This document shows positions 12,101 to 24,956 of a stretch of DNA of 64,000 nt, piece by piece. Position 1 is the first letter of the stretch, and every line of letters begins with the position of its first letter. The stretch comes from Macquaria australasica (taxonomy: Eukaryota; Chordata; Actinopteri; Centrarchiformes; Percichthyidae): the NCBI GenBank assembly GCA_005408345.1, contig SEMN01000419.1, positions 96,001-160,000 on the forward strand, read 5' to 3'. The notes below the pieces were generated by a model. It searched no databases. It saw nothing but the letters and a program-made list of their open reading frames with translations, and was not told where the DNA came from. Made by a program: the position numbers and the translations under genes.

Positions 12101-15100
12101 TCTCAGATCTATGCAGCTACTGTGATATTGTAAAGGTAAATGTTACACAGAGTAATAGTGGCGAAAACACCATAAAACAGAAAGTTTAATGGAATGAAAA
12201 GTATTGACACTCACACGCACGCCATGCTCTCTCCCTCAGCAGGTTCTAATGTTAAAATGTGAGAGAGGCTAAATGATAGGCAGGCTGTCAGACAGGTAAA
12301 CAACGGGACAGAAGACCCACCGGAGTGTTGCTGTGGCCAGAGACGGAGGAGGAGGGGGTCCAACCCTGGCAGCCGGGGCTTCTGGAGGCCACAGATACCT
12401 GGACGGGGCTACAGGCCTGGAAGGAGCAGGAGAGAGGAGACAACACATGATTGACCATATCTGTCGGACCTTAAACTGGCTGACAACCTGTTACATATGA
12501 GAAGCAAGAAAGTTTCATTTTTGGTACCGGACTGAAAACATTTCAAACTGCTTTTAGTGCTATTTTGGGCAAAAACAGGCTAATATTGCCAAATTGGCAA
12601 ACATGTTAGCTAACAGATACAGCTCAGTTACACATCCAGCAGACACAGAGCAACATTAGCATTCATTTGGAGATGTTTTAATTCGATTTTTAATAGTGTA
12701 CTTTTACAGCTCAAGCTAGTACAGGAGGCTACTGCCCCAGTTATAACCAGCACCAAGAGATAGGAACATATTATGCCCACACTAGCCCCGGTTAGGTTCC
12801 AGAAACACGACTCCAACACACATATTCCTAAACTTGAAACATAGAATTTGTCCTACTTGCGTCAGCTGAATTGCCAAATAGTTACGACTAAACAATTTAT
12901 GGCTTTGGATTCTATCCAGCTGCTGTAACAAACAGGCAACATCCAAAATACCACACATTAATTGATCTTTTCCTTCTGTCTGTCCTATTTCTCCTCCCTG
13001 TGCGACCCTGAACTCTCTGAACAAAGCATGTGCTACTGCATTCCTACCACGCCATCCCACACACCCTCCTTCCACCAAATCAGCTCTGGTTCTTGAACCG
13101 GTGCTGTTCAGGATTCTTGGATTCTTGGTGGAACACTGGTGCTATCTAGCGAACCGGCCCACGTTTCCACCAGTTTTGATCATGATTGTAATCAAGGATG
13201 CATCATCAATGGAGGGCATTGCACAATTCACAACGGAAACAAACAGTAGTAGCAAGATGGTGAATCACATTGATTATCTGCAAGGTTTTGTTCTGTTATT
13301 ACAGATATTTGTTTTTATCCAAAAAACAAGCACGGACCAACTATTAATGATAAGAAGACATACCTATGGTCTATGGTCTACCATAGTAGACCATAGACCA
13401 TAGGTATAAATAATTGTTATAGGTATAAATAATTGTTCCATCCTCTCTTTCCAGCCTGTAGAATATGACACGCCCACTGATGGAGAAGGAAAACCTGCTA
13501 TTTTTTGGTTCCAGCTGGGAACCAAGTTTTCGGGTTCCGAACCAATTTATTTTTGGTCGAAATTCCCAGAACGGTTCAAAATTAGGTGCGAGAACTTTTA
13601 CGAGTGTGCCTAGATCAGAAAGAAAATGTGCCAGTGTGAGTTCAATGTCGGGTCGGGCATTTCAAGCCACAAGCTGCCAGCAGCCATGATGACACACACA
13701 GAAACACTGCTCCGCCAGCAGCACTGGCACACAATTCAACCCACACTCCTGCTTAGGCAGGACCCCACTAGATATTTGCATCCATGAGGAAATTAAGGAC
13801 AAATGTGGTAAAAAAAAAATCAACACATTTTCTAACATCTGTATCACAATGAAAATGCAAAAAAATAGTTATCATGCTTATTTTTAAGTTAGCTAGGGGG
13901 ATTTTTCTGAAAATGCACTGGTTAAATCAGTCCAAAGTGGGCACAGACATGTGCACGTGCAGTCGTAACTGCTGTACAACTACACTGGAAGAATTCATGT
14001 GGTGATTTTCTGCCTTTTACAGGCTGCTGAGAGTCTAGTCTCCTTAGGGGAGCGAGCAAGCCGACAGCTTACTCTCTCACTGTCACAAAGCATCCATTTA
14101 CAGGCTCAGTGGTACAGGGTAAATGCAGGTCACCAGTGAAATGTGCTGCTTTGTGATGCATAAACAAAGATGTAGCTCATTGGCTCATTAGAGGGGTATC
14201 TGCGTGGGGGCGCTGGGTAAGGAGGACATCCTGAAACAATACAACAGCCATGTAACATGAAACCCCTGCACAGAAACTCCAGTAAAATGAAGATAATACG
14301 ATATTTAGTAGACAAAGGAACCTAAATCCTTTAGTTTCTGTTTTCATGACAGTCTGATTTCATGGGAGAGATGATTTGAATTCAGGCAATAGGAAACTTT
14401 GATGTTTGGAAGGTAAATTCCTGTATTCACACACTAAAACTACGCCTGACATTTAATAATTCATGCTAACTGCCTGCCGCGCTGTCTCCTTTTATCGCTG
14501 TCAAACTTTTTCAGCCCCCAAAACACTGCCTGCTTTCAGAGAAGAACTCAAATGCTGGGAAGTAAACAATTATTTACAGAAATGAGGGATCTTAAATGCC
14601 AATAATAAAACAGGTACTTTGCCAAAAATCAATATGACCTCAAAAAAATCTCTGATATTTTCGAAGGATTGAGTGTCTTCTCAGAATAAATTTTGGCCTG
14701 CAAATAGCATTTTAGACAATAACAAAGCATTAAAAAATCTCCATTCAAATTGGGACTAATTTATTTATTTTAGGTCATTAAGTGTCATTCCAGATTTTAT
14801 AGCTGGTTAAGCATCTCTACATCCACCCACACTGCACTAATTAATCATCTGGTCAGTTATATGAAAAAGAAAAGTAATAATAAAAACATATTTACTTCTG
14901 GGAGGAACCCATGTCATATTATTATAGCTAGATGTGACAAATTTTAAGATGTTATAATATTACAATATTTTGCAATTCTGTGAAAGACACTTCACAGTCA
15001 GCAGGCCAAACACTGCTGCACCCACCTGATAGAGATGCTCGGAGTGGATCTGCCAGAAGCTGCTGGGGGCCGAGTGGCTGAGCGGACTGGGCCTGCTCGG

Positions 15101-18100
15101 ACCGGGCCCGGAGCTGGAGTTGGACCTGGGCCTGTGAGCTGGGGGGATCTGGAGCCCCAAGGCAGGAGGAGAACCGCAGGAGGCCCAGCTGAGATGAGAG
15201 GACAGGGCCTGGCCCAGAGCCTGCTGGGAAGGAGCTGGAGCGGAGCTGGTGTCCACGGTCTCACAGGTGATCCTGGTGTAGTAGAAGTCCTCTTCTCTCT
15301 GGGACTGATCTGACCCACTGCTGTGTGTGTGGTAGGAGTGTGTATGTGTGTTTGGCAGATGGAAGGACAGAGTAAAAAGAGTGAGTTGCTTGTTTGGACC
15401 ATTACTGAATGCTGCACTCACTGTGGCCCAGATATAAAATCTCAAAAATGTTTCATCACTTCACGCAAGTAAGTCTTCCACACCCTGAAAATTTTATTCC
15501 CTCGTGTTTTTTTAATGTTGTTTTGCAGAAATGTTCTAAAGGGCTAAACTGTCTGGTTTCTCGACACTGCAGAGTACAGTGGAGGACTGGCTCCAAAGCT
15601 GAAAACCTAGAATGTCCAAATTCCCTGATATTCCCACCTCTGTAATAACAGATACACCTCAATCATTTCTTAATATTCCATCAAATACACAACAAGTAGG
15701 AATCTTGCAATTAACACCACATATAAGTATATGTAATAGATATCAAGCCTCAAGACTCTTTTGGTACAGACTGAAATGTGTTTGTATCGAAAACTGTCAA
15801 GCACTGAAAGTTGGCATCAAGTATCTGGTCAGATTTGTAATCTTGTTGACTAATTCTTTAAAAAGGCAGTTCCTGAGTGAAATCTAAATATTGCAAATTT
15901 TAGACTATTTTGTTAAGGCAAAGTTCTTGTATGGCTGCCTGTTTTTACATTTAACATTTGAGAATGGCTTCTTTTGTTAAATGAAAAGAAGGGGTTTTAT
16001 TTCTCAATGGAAAGGACTGTATGAAACTAAACCTATTAATTACTCCCTCCCTGCCACAATCATTTTTGTGCAGTCCCTAGGTTATCAAAAAAAGTAATTT
16101 TGTTATCTGTACCTAATATCAGATATTGTATCAGCACCAGTATTGAAACATTTCAAGCATCCCTAATAAGCATGCAACTGACTGTACATGTAAATCCAAA
16201 GTATTCCAACTCACCACAGATGCAGCACACGGATATGTCGTTTTATTCCGACTGAAGACGTGAGCACCTTGCTGCAACTGGGCCACAAACACTTGTACAC
16301 ACCTCTGAAAGAGCTCTGCGAGAGACAGAACACAGCACGGGTGAAGTACAGGAGAGAGGGTGGGACAGAACACACAGAAAGACACAAAGTACAGAGAGAG
16401 GTAGCTCAGGTAGCTCTCAGCTTCAGTCTTTCATAACATACTTCCTTTGCTGATTATAGAGCAATTTCCACCATATGGTGCTAAACCTTTGGCAGTACAG
16501 TCACGTACCTTTGGCTTTTTGGCAGTGAGCTCCTCTCCCTGTTCCAGTTCCATTTGTAGGCCTTCATCGGGGCTGCTGTCCATCTCAGCGACGGACGGCG
16601 AGGGGGCGGGGCTCACATTGCCATGGTCCCAGCTCCAGTAGCCGCTGCTGCCGCTGTCAGAGAGCTCGCCGCCACCACACTCCATGTCAGCTGGTGATGA
16701 TGACCCGGCTGGAAAACAGCAAGATTCAAAGTTAGCTTTCAAGTTAGCTGTCCTTTTTACCCTACTGCATGACCTATTTTCTCTCAATAAAGATGTAAAA
16801 AACATACACGTCCCATCGTGGTTATTTTGCCCTAGCTGTCAGTGAGTTGGTGATACTCGCCAAAATAGTTCACTGTGAAAATATACCAAATATTCTCTGT
16901 TCCTTTGTGGTTAAAATAGACACTGTGCATTTGGGACTGCTCTCTGCTGCCTTTGTCTCTGCCCATTCTACAGAGAACAGCAGGTGTCCCACACTGGTGC
17001 CTAGGTTATGACGTGCGTCTATTTTCTGACAGTTTAACCATCATTCCAGCCTCTCTTTACCACCTCTTTGCTCTGTTCTCTGTTCATTGCTATTTTATTT
17101 TTCACTTAGTCAAAAAAAAAAATGGAAATAGCAAGTAATCTATTTTTCACTCAGGCAAATTTGCTTAATTTAATCAAGGTTAAACATGGAAAGTAGACCT
17201 AGTAGTAACTATTATATCAGTCCTGCGAGTGTCTTTATTTATCTTGCATATTGTAAGTACAGCAGAGAGACTATGTAGGTTTTGCAGTTAAAATTCATGA
17301 GCAATAAAACACACCCCTGCCCAGGGAAACACACTCAGGGGTTTTGCTGCTACGGCCTTACTTGGTCTGGCATGACCAGTGGATTATGGTGGCTAATGCA
17401 AGCTAAATTTAGCTAATGTTAGCAAACTTTAGACAGATATTGCTGTGTACTTGCCATTACTGAGTTGGTTCGCTGGCTTTAAGACTCTTTTGTACTTGTG
17501 CTACTTTCATACAACATTTTAGTATTTAACATTGTTTTACAAACGCAAAAAGTGACATTATTCAGCTAACATTTCAAAGTCTTGCTTTAAAACAGCAGAG
17601 AGACATGCATCTAAAATTACAGCTGCATCCGTTTGACATATAGCTTGCAAAAAGAGTTGACAAGACCACTGCAGTTAATTATATTTTACTAACTTAGCAG
17701 ACAACTGATTCCACTGTGAATTTTCTCAGATGTATAGTAAGGGAAATTTTGGTTTTCATGAAAGTGGCTTTGGCCCCACTGTTGGATTTACTGCATGCAG
17801 TAGCCTCACAAATATTCTTTTTTGTAATACTTAATACTATACTTACATTATTACTTTGTGTTACTTTTGTGACTTTAATATATTGCAAAGGCAGTCTACA
17901 AATCGTGCTTTGCTCACAGAACTGATAATATTGAATCTGGTTTTTGCAAGGCTAGCAGTATACTACTGAAAACGAGGTACCACTTCTAATAATGTCTGCA
18001 TAATGTCTTATAACTGCATTATTATCAAATAGAAAGGATGCCAATGGGAATTTTCCCAACCTGGCAACCCAAAGTTTGTTCTTAATAATGGTTATAAATG

Positions 18101-19509
18101 ATTTGCAAAGAATTAGTAAATGTTTTGTTTAAAGCCATTCAGTTACAACTTACAAGCCTTTATAAAGGATGCCTTATTAGAAAGTGGTACTGAAAACAGC
18201 AGGGACACTGGTAAGGCTGTGTGTTGGTGAGGTGAGACAGACCTGATCCCGGATCTGTTTGTGGAGAGCTCTGGACCATGGGGCTGCAGGACAAACTGGT
18301 CAGAACCATGGCTGCCATGATCTCGTCCATCTCCACTGACTCTGGACTGCGGAAACTGGAGATAGCATAAAGAAACATCTTTAGGCTGCGGTGTGATAAA
18401 GTCCACCCTCACACACTCATATATGCTGTGACCCATCCCTCACCTGTGTGGTGCCTCTCTGGTAGCTGACACGTTGCTGAGGTGCACTGTGGGTCCCATA
18501 GTTTGCAAGGGAGCAGCCAGGTTCCTCCAGCCTCGCTCAGCCTCCCTCTGCCGCAGGTGAGCTGATGCCTTGTTCTTGTGATGCCCACTCTCCACAAACA
18601 CTTTCTCAGCCTGGACACAGCTCTGTATAGGCACCTTTAGACAGAAGCAATGATTAGCTCCTAGTTCTTAGTTCCTACTCTGCAACAGTAATGCTCTGGT
18701 TCACTTCAAACACTACACTTCCAGTCAGTAAATTAATGGAAACTGACATGGACAGAGTAACCCATACTCTGTTATCTGTGGCCTTATTTGGGTTAAGCTG
18801 TTTACACGAGTCTTTGATACCCTGAAACTGAGTCTCGCTGCTGCCATGAATAAAGCAGTTAAGAGAATATTTCCTGTCCATCTGTGGCGTGCTGTCTGCC
18901 AGTTAAACAGCATGAAAAGATTGTGGGGGCCAGCCTCTGACCAGGCAGTACGTTAGGTCTAACACAGGGGGGAGGAGATACAGATCCATTTGTGGGAGCG
19001 CTTCCTTTTCCTCAGTAAGGGTTTAAACTTTGCGGGGTGAGGCATTTTGCTTACTGTAATGTTCATCCTATCATCAAAGTGCACCCATAATGCTATGCAA
19101 GCCTGAATTGGAGAAGTTTAAACCAACATATTGCATCCTGGTGACCGGTGACAGCTATATTTACATGTATTTACCCAAAATGTATGGATGCATAGATGGT
19201 GACAGGTGCGAATGAATGAATCAGTAAATTAATGAATAGATACAGGGCTGGATGATTGACCAAACAAAAGAATGTGATACATGGAAAACAACACATTTAT
19301 CATCTCGTCCCTATACGTCTACTCACCAGAGAGCGCTGCCTGTCAGGCCCGTTGCTGTCGTGCGTCATTGTAGAGACGCAGGCCTGCGGTCCCGGCGGGC
19401 AGACTGCCACTCCACCTGCCCCTGCTCCAGTTCTGTCCTCTGGTCCCATAGCTGCCATGGTGCTGCTGCACACAGTGAGGGGGGCTCAAGAGCACAGTGT
19501 CACACCTCC
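9160..19509 (-). CDS. znf395: zinc finger protein 395 (HDBP2/PBF-type transcription factor)
   Basis: Nuclear DNA-binding regulator of the ZNF395/GLUT4EF family. Coding exons on the minus strand are 19458-19327, 18634-18444, 18346-18243, 16708-16509, 16315-16215, 15320-15026, 12416-12321, 11813-11707 and 9271-9160. All phases agree and give 445 residues, against about 513 in human. The start is ATG at 19458, in an exon beginning at the TTGTCTGCAG acceptor at 19509. Residues ~115-135 contain the conserved [13 protein letters not shown]. Exon 4 contains [18 protein letters not shown]2H2 finger spans C218, C223, H236 and H241 ([19 protein letters not shown]). The C-terminus is a C-clamp-like motif (C418, C431, C434, C440; [14 protein letters not shown]). 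The stop is TAA at 9162-9160. Exon 6 has a NAGNAG acceptor. Introns hold many repeats. Identity is secure; the a/b paralogue is unresolved. Confidence 0.93.
9775..10060. repeat. dispersed teleost repeat with 'ttatttatatagcgcc' head
   Basis: The block 'cagttttatttatttatatagcgcc... caaggaaaaactccctttt...' is characteristic of a repeat found in very many teleost genomes. It interrupts a znf395 intron. The open frames through it (9481-9846, 9917-10273) are not genes. Confidence 0.75.
10228..10565. repeat. dispersed element with TTAATYGA-rich ends
   Basis: An AT-rich repeat in a znf395 intron with 'aataatcggcaagtacttgataatcgac' on one side and 'ttaattgagaaaataattggcagatta' on the other, typical of a widespread non-autonomous teleost element. 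A related end is at about 20510-20570 ('aatcgacagattaattgataatgaaaat'). Confidence 0.6.
11040..11150. repeat. dispersed repeat, inverted copy of 23150-23290
   Basis: Sequence such as 'ccaatactgtgaccaaatacctgcaaaactaatgacattccca' is the near reverse complement of 23220-23285, including the adjacent 'gttagcatgctaac' tract. It is non-coding. Confidence 0.65.
11150..11535 (+). mobile_element. 3' end of a non-LTR retrotransposon (LINE) with ATTCTG tail
   Basis: The segment encodes a degraded '[16 protein letters not shown]'-like tail, split between frames, which is typical of the C-terminus of fish LINE ORF2. It then runs through AT-rich 3' untranslated sequence into 'ctattaaaggatttctgattctgattctgattct'. 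The short tandem ATTCTG tail is typical of LINE 3' ends. It is 5'-truncated and dead, and lies in a znf395 intron. Confidence 0.75.
12540..13580. repeat. composite repeat block with perfect 21-bp hairpin
   Basis: Bases 12600-12690 are a reverse-complement relative of the right part of the 4178-4805 element. Then come 'ctggttcttgaaccggt' (~13085) and 'ggttccgaacc...gaacggttc' (~13530-13580), resembling ends of a non-autonomous hAT-like element. Inside, 13361-13381 is the exact reverse complement of 13386-13406 with spacer CATA, followed by a repeated 'ataggtataaataattgtt'. No coding capacity is seen. Confidence 0.6.
16800..17600. repeat. dispersed repeat in znf395 intron, related to mcm3 intron 2
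   Basis: The part 17340-17560 ('ttacttggtctggcatgacc...', 'ttagcaaacttta...', 'cttttgtacttgtgctact') matches 41120-41270 in mcm3 intron 2 in the same order. It is probably a non-autonomous transposon. No splice-supported exon is seen between 16708 and 18243. Confidence 0.6.
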
Positions 19510-19742
19510 CTGCAGACAAGACACCGGGGACAAGGTGAGATTTGAACCAATCAAAACACATGACTACATTTTTAAAAGTTTCTACAATATTCCTCAAACT
19601 GCTTATTCTGTCTGGTACTCCACCACTTTAGTATTCCACTACCATGAAGATAGGGAACTCGCAAGCAGGAGAGGTCGAGATATCCTGACTTTTAGTCTCT
19701 AGTGTGGGTCTAGCTTCAAAAACACTGGATCCTACATTTCCC

Positions 19743-21600
19743 ATAATGCTACTCAATAGTGTCTTTCATTCAAACCTCCCTGCCTCCTAAATGTCCACTT
19801 CTTTCAAACTCCACACCTCCAGTTTCCATCATCCGGTATTCCTCCTGACTTCATGTGTCGGTGGAGTGCCCCTTTAAACTATGTGTTTAAATCACTTCTA
19901 TATAATAAAATGTGTAATATTCCCCAGCCAAAGGTTCTATAAGTAACTTTTGTTATAGCATTTGAACTGCTTCCTTCTTAAAAGCATTATGCAATGAAGG
20001 TTAAAGGCTATTTTCCAGGAGGAAGAATATGCTCGGCATCAAATGATGAATATTATGCCTTTGCTTTCTCTGTTGATCGAAACAAAAGGCAGCTTTGCCG
20101 ACTACTGAGTGTTGGCAAACACGAATACCATCTTGCATCTCTCTGCCTGACAGTGCAGAGCAATAACACCACAGGGGATTTGAAAATGATTGCAGGAATT
20201 CGAAGTGAATACCGACTTGTGTGGATTTAGATAGTGGCTGAACCAAAGTCTTGCTGTAGTTTTGTTGTCTACTCTAATAAAGTACGTGACTGATAACGCG
20301 TTCCGCAGACGTAATCTCACGTTTGGGTGCATTCACTGTGGCCTGTCGCCCACAGAGGTAAAATGGGGCAATGCTGCATTCAAGGCACGTGGGAATAATG
20401 TTGATGAAATGGTCGAAAGGCTCAAAGAAGTGATTGCCAGGATTTACTTATTTCAAGTGTCCGATTGGTCCTGACCAGCTATTTCATACTTTCTGAAATT
20501 TTGCCAACTAATTTAAAAAACAATCGACAGATTAATTGATAATGAAAATAATTGTTAGTTGCAGTCCTAAACAACAATAATATGTTTATTATGATTATAA
20601 TGATTTGTTTTATTGTATTACTTTGCAGTATTTATTATATTATTAATTATTATTAGTGAATAGTGGCAACAAATACCAGTAGTTAATTTTGATAAACCCC
20701 TGTGACAGGAAGAGGAGGTCCGGTGTACCAGCACTACGTTCTCAAATTGTTTACCACTTAAAACCCTTCGCCTAACAGTACTTTCAACGAGAAAACCCAA
20801 CTCCCCCATTCTTTTCTGTGCACCCGAATGCAGCGTAAAGCCCGATTTTCCCCCACCTTTCCACCAATCAGCGTCCAGCTCCAGTAGTAAACAAGTGCCA
20901 CAGTGTGGGCGGGGTGCCGCCGCTCATTGGCTAGGCTCTGATTTTCAGTAACACACCCCCTTTCTGACAACGTGTTCAGACACGAGTTTCGCCGGGGGGA
21001 CTGAGCCGGACGAGGGAATACTGCTGAAAATAACTTTATTTTGAACGCAAAGATAAATAAGAAAGCAGTTTAAAAAAAAAGTCAAAACCCAAAATATGAC
21101 ACATCATGCAGCGATAACAAAGATGAAAATGTAGTATGTGTAAACCGTGTTGCAAAAATTAACAAAACAATAACGTCATCCCTCCACTGATGTAGCAGAG
21201 GTAATGCAATTAAACTCATATTTATAGACGCATAATAAGAGTTTACACACATTTTAATATAAGGCAGTAAAATCCCTGTGAGTCCGTGTAAGTAGGCTAC
21301 TGCAAATTTGATGCAAGTTGCACAAGATGATAGAGCTTTAGGAAGCAATTAACACTTTACCATACAAATACAACGTTAACATTGTTTATAGTGGTGGTTG
21401 TGGTGTGTTTTAGGATCATAACCGACTAGAAGTCATAGTTTATCATCCTTCAACGAGCCTACATCACTGATCTCCACCCGGCAACGCAGATTGAGATCAG
21501 GAGAAACACCCCCCTCCCTCCCCCAGCTCACACCGCTGAAGGAAAACAATATTATTACTGTGCAATCTGCAACACAGAAGCCTTAGAAAAAACGACATAT
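19743..21600. other. znf395 first intron with repeats and a promoter-like cluster
   Basis: This lies between coding exon 1 and the presumed non-coding first exon. Repeat-like sequence occupies much of 19990-20570. A CCAAT/GC-box cluster (20864-20930) is listed separately. No coding exon is supported. Confidence 0.5.
20864..20930. promoter_or_regulatory. CCAAT - GC box - inverted CCAAT cluster
   Basis: CCAATCA at 20864, GGGCGGGG at 20907-20914 and ATTGG at 20926-20930 lie within 67 bases of CpG-bearing sequence, upstream (minus strand) of znf395 coding exon 1. It could be an alternative znf395 promoter. A possible donor, AAGTG|GTAAAC, lies at about 20750 on the minus strand. Function is inferred. 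Confidence 0.4.
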
Positions 21601-21612
21601 TTTTATACTCAC

Positions 21613-21720
21613 TCGTTCGGTGGAAACCTCTGTCCTGTCCGTCGTCCCGTCGGAGCTGCAGCAGCGGTTCGTCGCTGCCTGGCTGTCCCGCCGCTAGCCG
21701 GCTCTTTCAGTCTGCCTGCC
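21613..21720 (-). other. znf395: probable znf395 non-coding first exon and CpG-rich promoter
   Basis: GC- and CpG-rich sequence ends on the minus strand at a perfect donor (CGAACGA|GTGAGT, exon end at 21613). It lies upstream of the znf395 acceptor at 19509, which carries the start codon. It has no long open frame, so it is best read as the 5' untranslated exon. Its upstream boundary near 21720 is approximate. Confidence 0.6.
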
Positions 21721-21890
21721 GGGGGGAAGAGGGGTTGGTCGGTCGGCTGCGCGCCTACGTGTGACTGCTTGGTGAACCAATGCAGGCGGTGACAGCTGGA
21801 CAGAGCGCAGAGATATCAACCTGCAGCGCGCTGTGCACAAAAGGATGATCTAGGTGAGGGGTTACCAGAGCAGCAGCAGCAGCATCCTCG

Positions 21891-21924
21891 CTCTCTGTCT
21901 GCCTGTCTGTCTGTCTGTCTCTCA
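21891..21924. repeat. (CTGT)n microsatellite
   Basis: Short tandem CTGT/CTGC repeat ('gtctgcctgtctgtctgtctgtctctc'). Confidence 0.85.
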
Positions 21925-22664
21925 AGCACACACAAATCTGTGTGTTCATCTGATACTCAGTCACATTGCATTACAAATGGCGTTGATGGGGTGGATTATG
22001 TCTGGATAAATAAAGAAATAAAAGATATAAAATGAGATTTTTCAGCATAAAATGCATTGCATTAAAATGAGGAGATTGAGTGCATTTTTTGCTACAAAAT
22101 CACCCTACATTGTATTAAGATGCTATACGATTATCAATGCAAATAAGCTATATATAATAACAAATACAGATATAATATCAAAATGGATATACCACAAACT
22201 ACTGAGGTCACTTAGACATCACTATTCACTAAGAAATGCTAATAAAAATATCATAATGGTGATATTTATTGAGGGATATTGTTTGTATGTGCAATTTAGT
22301 GCTGCTATTAATCTGATACAGAGAAAGAAGTGTCATTTGGATTTAATTTTATTTTAAAACACAGATTATTGATTGGACCCCTTCAAACACCATTAAGAGT
22401 TTGAATGAAATAGCTCAAAAGTGCTGACACCATGGTATACAGCATATCAACCCCCAACATCACACGAGACATGGCCTGCATAGAGATCAAACACGACTTG
22501 CATGTGTGTGTTTCCAGTGTGTATGTGTGTTGCAGAGCCCGTGCTTGTGCTTGTGCTTGTGTGTTTGTGTTTCTGTGTGTTTGAGACTGGATTAGTGTCG
22601 GCTGTCTGCACCCTCTCCACCAGACATCCAGTCAGCAGGGATTTTAGGGTCTGAGCGCCGATAC

Positions 22665-22668
<4 letters not shown>

Positions 22669-22699
<31 letters not shown>
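22669..22699. repeat. (GA)n microsatellite
   Basis: About 31 bases of AG dinucleotide repeat. Confidence 0.95.
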
Positions 22700-22702
<3 letters not shown>

Positions 22703-23339
22703 TAACCCAATCCTAGTCCCAATCTGATTTGTAGACCAGACAGAATTCCTTCTCTTTCCATTTCATTCATTAGTGACACCATGTAAGCTCGACAGGCCTT
22801 CTGGCAACTGCCTCAACTGGTTAGACAGATTGAGGTGTATAATGAATTTACATAGCAGGAGTTACCAAGTAAACATTTACAGAAACTGGACTACAGTACA
22901 TTTTAACAAGACATTAATGTGCTATTTTACAATAAGTATGAATGATTGTAAGGGTAGTGGTCAGCAGGCAAATGTTGAAGTCACTTCAGATGGGTGGTAG
23001 TTTTGCCTAAAGTTTGGGTGGGGCCGGGAAATTGGCTGACATCCAATTTTAGGCCATTACAAAATGAGATATCTTCCATTTGAAACAATGGCACCTAATC
23101 TACAGCCACACTAGAGAATAACATTGCTAACATGCTAATGCTTAGCAGGTATAATGTGTTCACCATCTTAGTTTCACGTGTTAGCTTGCTAACATGATAA
23201 TGATAATTAGCACTAAAGACCAAGTACAGCTGGGAATGTCATTAGTTTTGCAGGTATTTGGTCATAAACCAAAGTATTGGACAAATTCAGATTTGGACCT
23301 GATGATGTGCTAGATGATTGCAATTGATTACAATTCATC

Positions 23340-23700
23340 CAGAGAGGACCATGAATGTTTGTACCGAATTTCATGACAATCTATCCAGTAGTTGTGGAGA
23401 CATTTCAGTCAAAACCACAAATGTCAACCTCATGGTGGCGCTGGAAGAAAAGTCAGGGGATCACTAAAGTCAGTATGATTCATTATCTGGGAACCATGGA
23501 CATCTGTACCAAACCTCATGGCAATCCATCCAACAATCATTGAGGCTCTGTCAAACTCATGGTGGCGCCAGAGGAAAAATAAGGGGATCATTAAAGTCAG
23601 TAGTATTCATCCTCTGAGGAACAAGAACGTCTGTACAATATTTCACAGCAATCCATCCAATCATTGTTGAGATATTTCAGTCTGGACTCAAATCCCCCAA
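23340..23700. repeat. tandemly arranged dispersed repeat (three degenerate units)
   Basis: Three successive degenerate units of about 120 bases share 'catgaatgtttgtaccgaa', 'gcaatccatccaa' and 'catggtggcgc'. The same unit opens the window (1-115). The flanking 23100-23290 block recurs inverted at 11040-11150. Confidence 0.7.
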
Positions 23701-23884
23701 AACTTGAATTTTCTATAAAATGAAAAATTAATGACTAAATAGGTTTTGGGGAAAATAATCCTTGGTTATTTTGAGTTTTACACTCAAAAACTCAGCTTAT
23801 TTGTTTCATCAGACCTGTGTGAGTGTGGTTTGATTAGACTGATTGGCAGTGACCAAGCAACCCACCAGCTGTCCTGGTGAAATT

Positions 23885-24115
23885 GGATTCAAATGTTGGT
23901 GAATCCTGATTGGTGTACTGAAGTATGTGGCATCACCACTCCCTCGCCCACTTCAAACCAATAATCAAAACTGTCTGAACTTAAAGAGGTACTCCACACA
24001 AACATGTTTTTGAGCTGTAAACTAAATGATGGCCTTAAGCAGAACCTTTTGTGTTTATGTAGGACCATATTGCTCATAGTAAGACACTGAGAAATAGGTT
24101 TTCAGGGCCTTTAAT
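23885..24115. repeat. MITE copy related to 59866-60260
   Basis: Shares 'cccacttcaaacca', 'catattgctcatagta/cattacttatagtga' and the end 'ttttcagggcctttaa' with 59866-60260, and its right end matches that element's terminal repeat. The left end is not clearly visible. Non-coding. Confidence 0.6.
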
Positions 24116-24956
24116 TACAGTGGCAAGACAAGCAGTATCACTGACATCAGTGTTGTCTCACTTGGGTGTGTTTCATTTGGACATTTCAGTGAATTAGTGC
24201 ATGGCATGATGACTGACATAACAAGAATGACAACTCCACCCTGCATTGAGGTTTTATGACCTTTGGTTCACTGAATTCTCAGTAGGCCCAGGTGCCACAC
24301 CCATCAATCAACCAGGATGAGATGGAAAGATGGCTTGTAAACTTTTTTTTTTTCCAGGACAAACAGACCCACAAGTATCATGAATGCCATGCATGTTTAC
24401 AATAAAGGTAATACTACAACATAGACTTTATCTGCGTCAGCAGCAGACTGAGAAAGACTGGAAAGTTGATCCCTTCATTGACAATGAAAGTGCACCCAAG
24501 ATTAGAAAAATCCCCTCCACAATTTTATCTTATCAGTGTCAATACATATATTAACCAAAAGTCACTTCCTCCATGATCTTCCATTATCCCATACAGCACA
24601 ACAGTGGCAACAGTGTAGTTAAATAGTATGGTTTTGCATGTTTTATCCCCAATACTACAAATCACATATACCTTACATTCCCGGCAACCACTTTGAGTTT
24701 TATGGTTGTTCCAGCCCTTGGTTTCCATTGATTTCCATACAGTATATAAATCAGTTAGGAGATGCTTGAAATGATTGTGACATGAATTGATGGATTGTAA
24801 AAGTCAAGGCAGTTTCAAGAATCTGCTAATTTATTTTCATATGGTACAGACATGAGTGGAGACCAGTGGCTGCCAGGAGTGGAAGGAATAATACATCCAA
24901 TAATATTAAACTTTACAGTTTGTGTGCTGTAGTTTGAAAATGGCTGACAAAAATAT

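Noticed and set aside
16131..16385. 84-codon minus-strand open frame ([17 protein letters not shown]...)
   Set aside because: It is a shifted frame over the znf395 zinc-finger exon; the correct frame gives the C2H2 motif.
24525..24728. Minus-strand open frame considered as the missing 3' exon of the small membrane-protein gene
   Set aside because: There is no acceptor in the required phase 1, and the sequence resembles a dispersed repeat.
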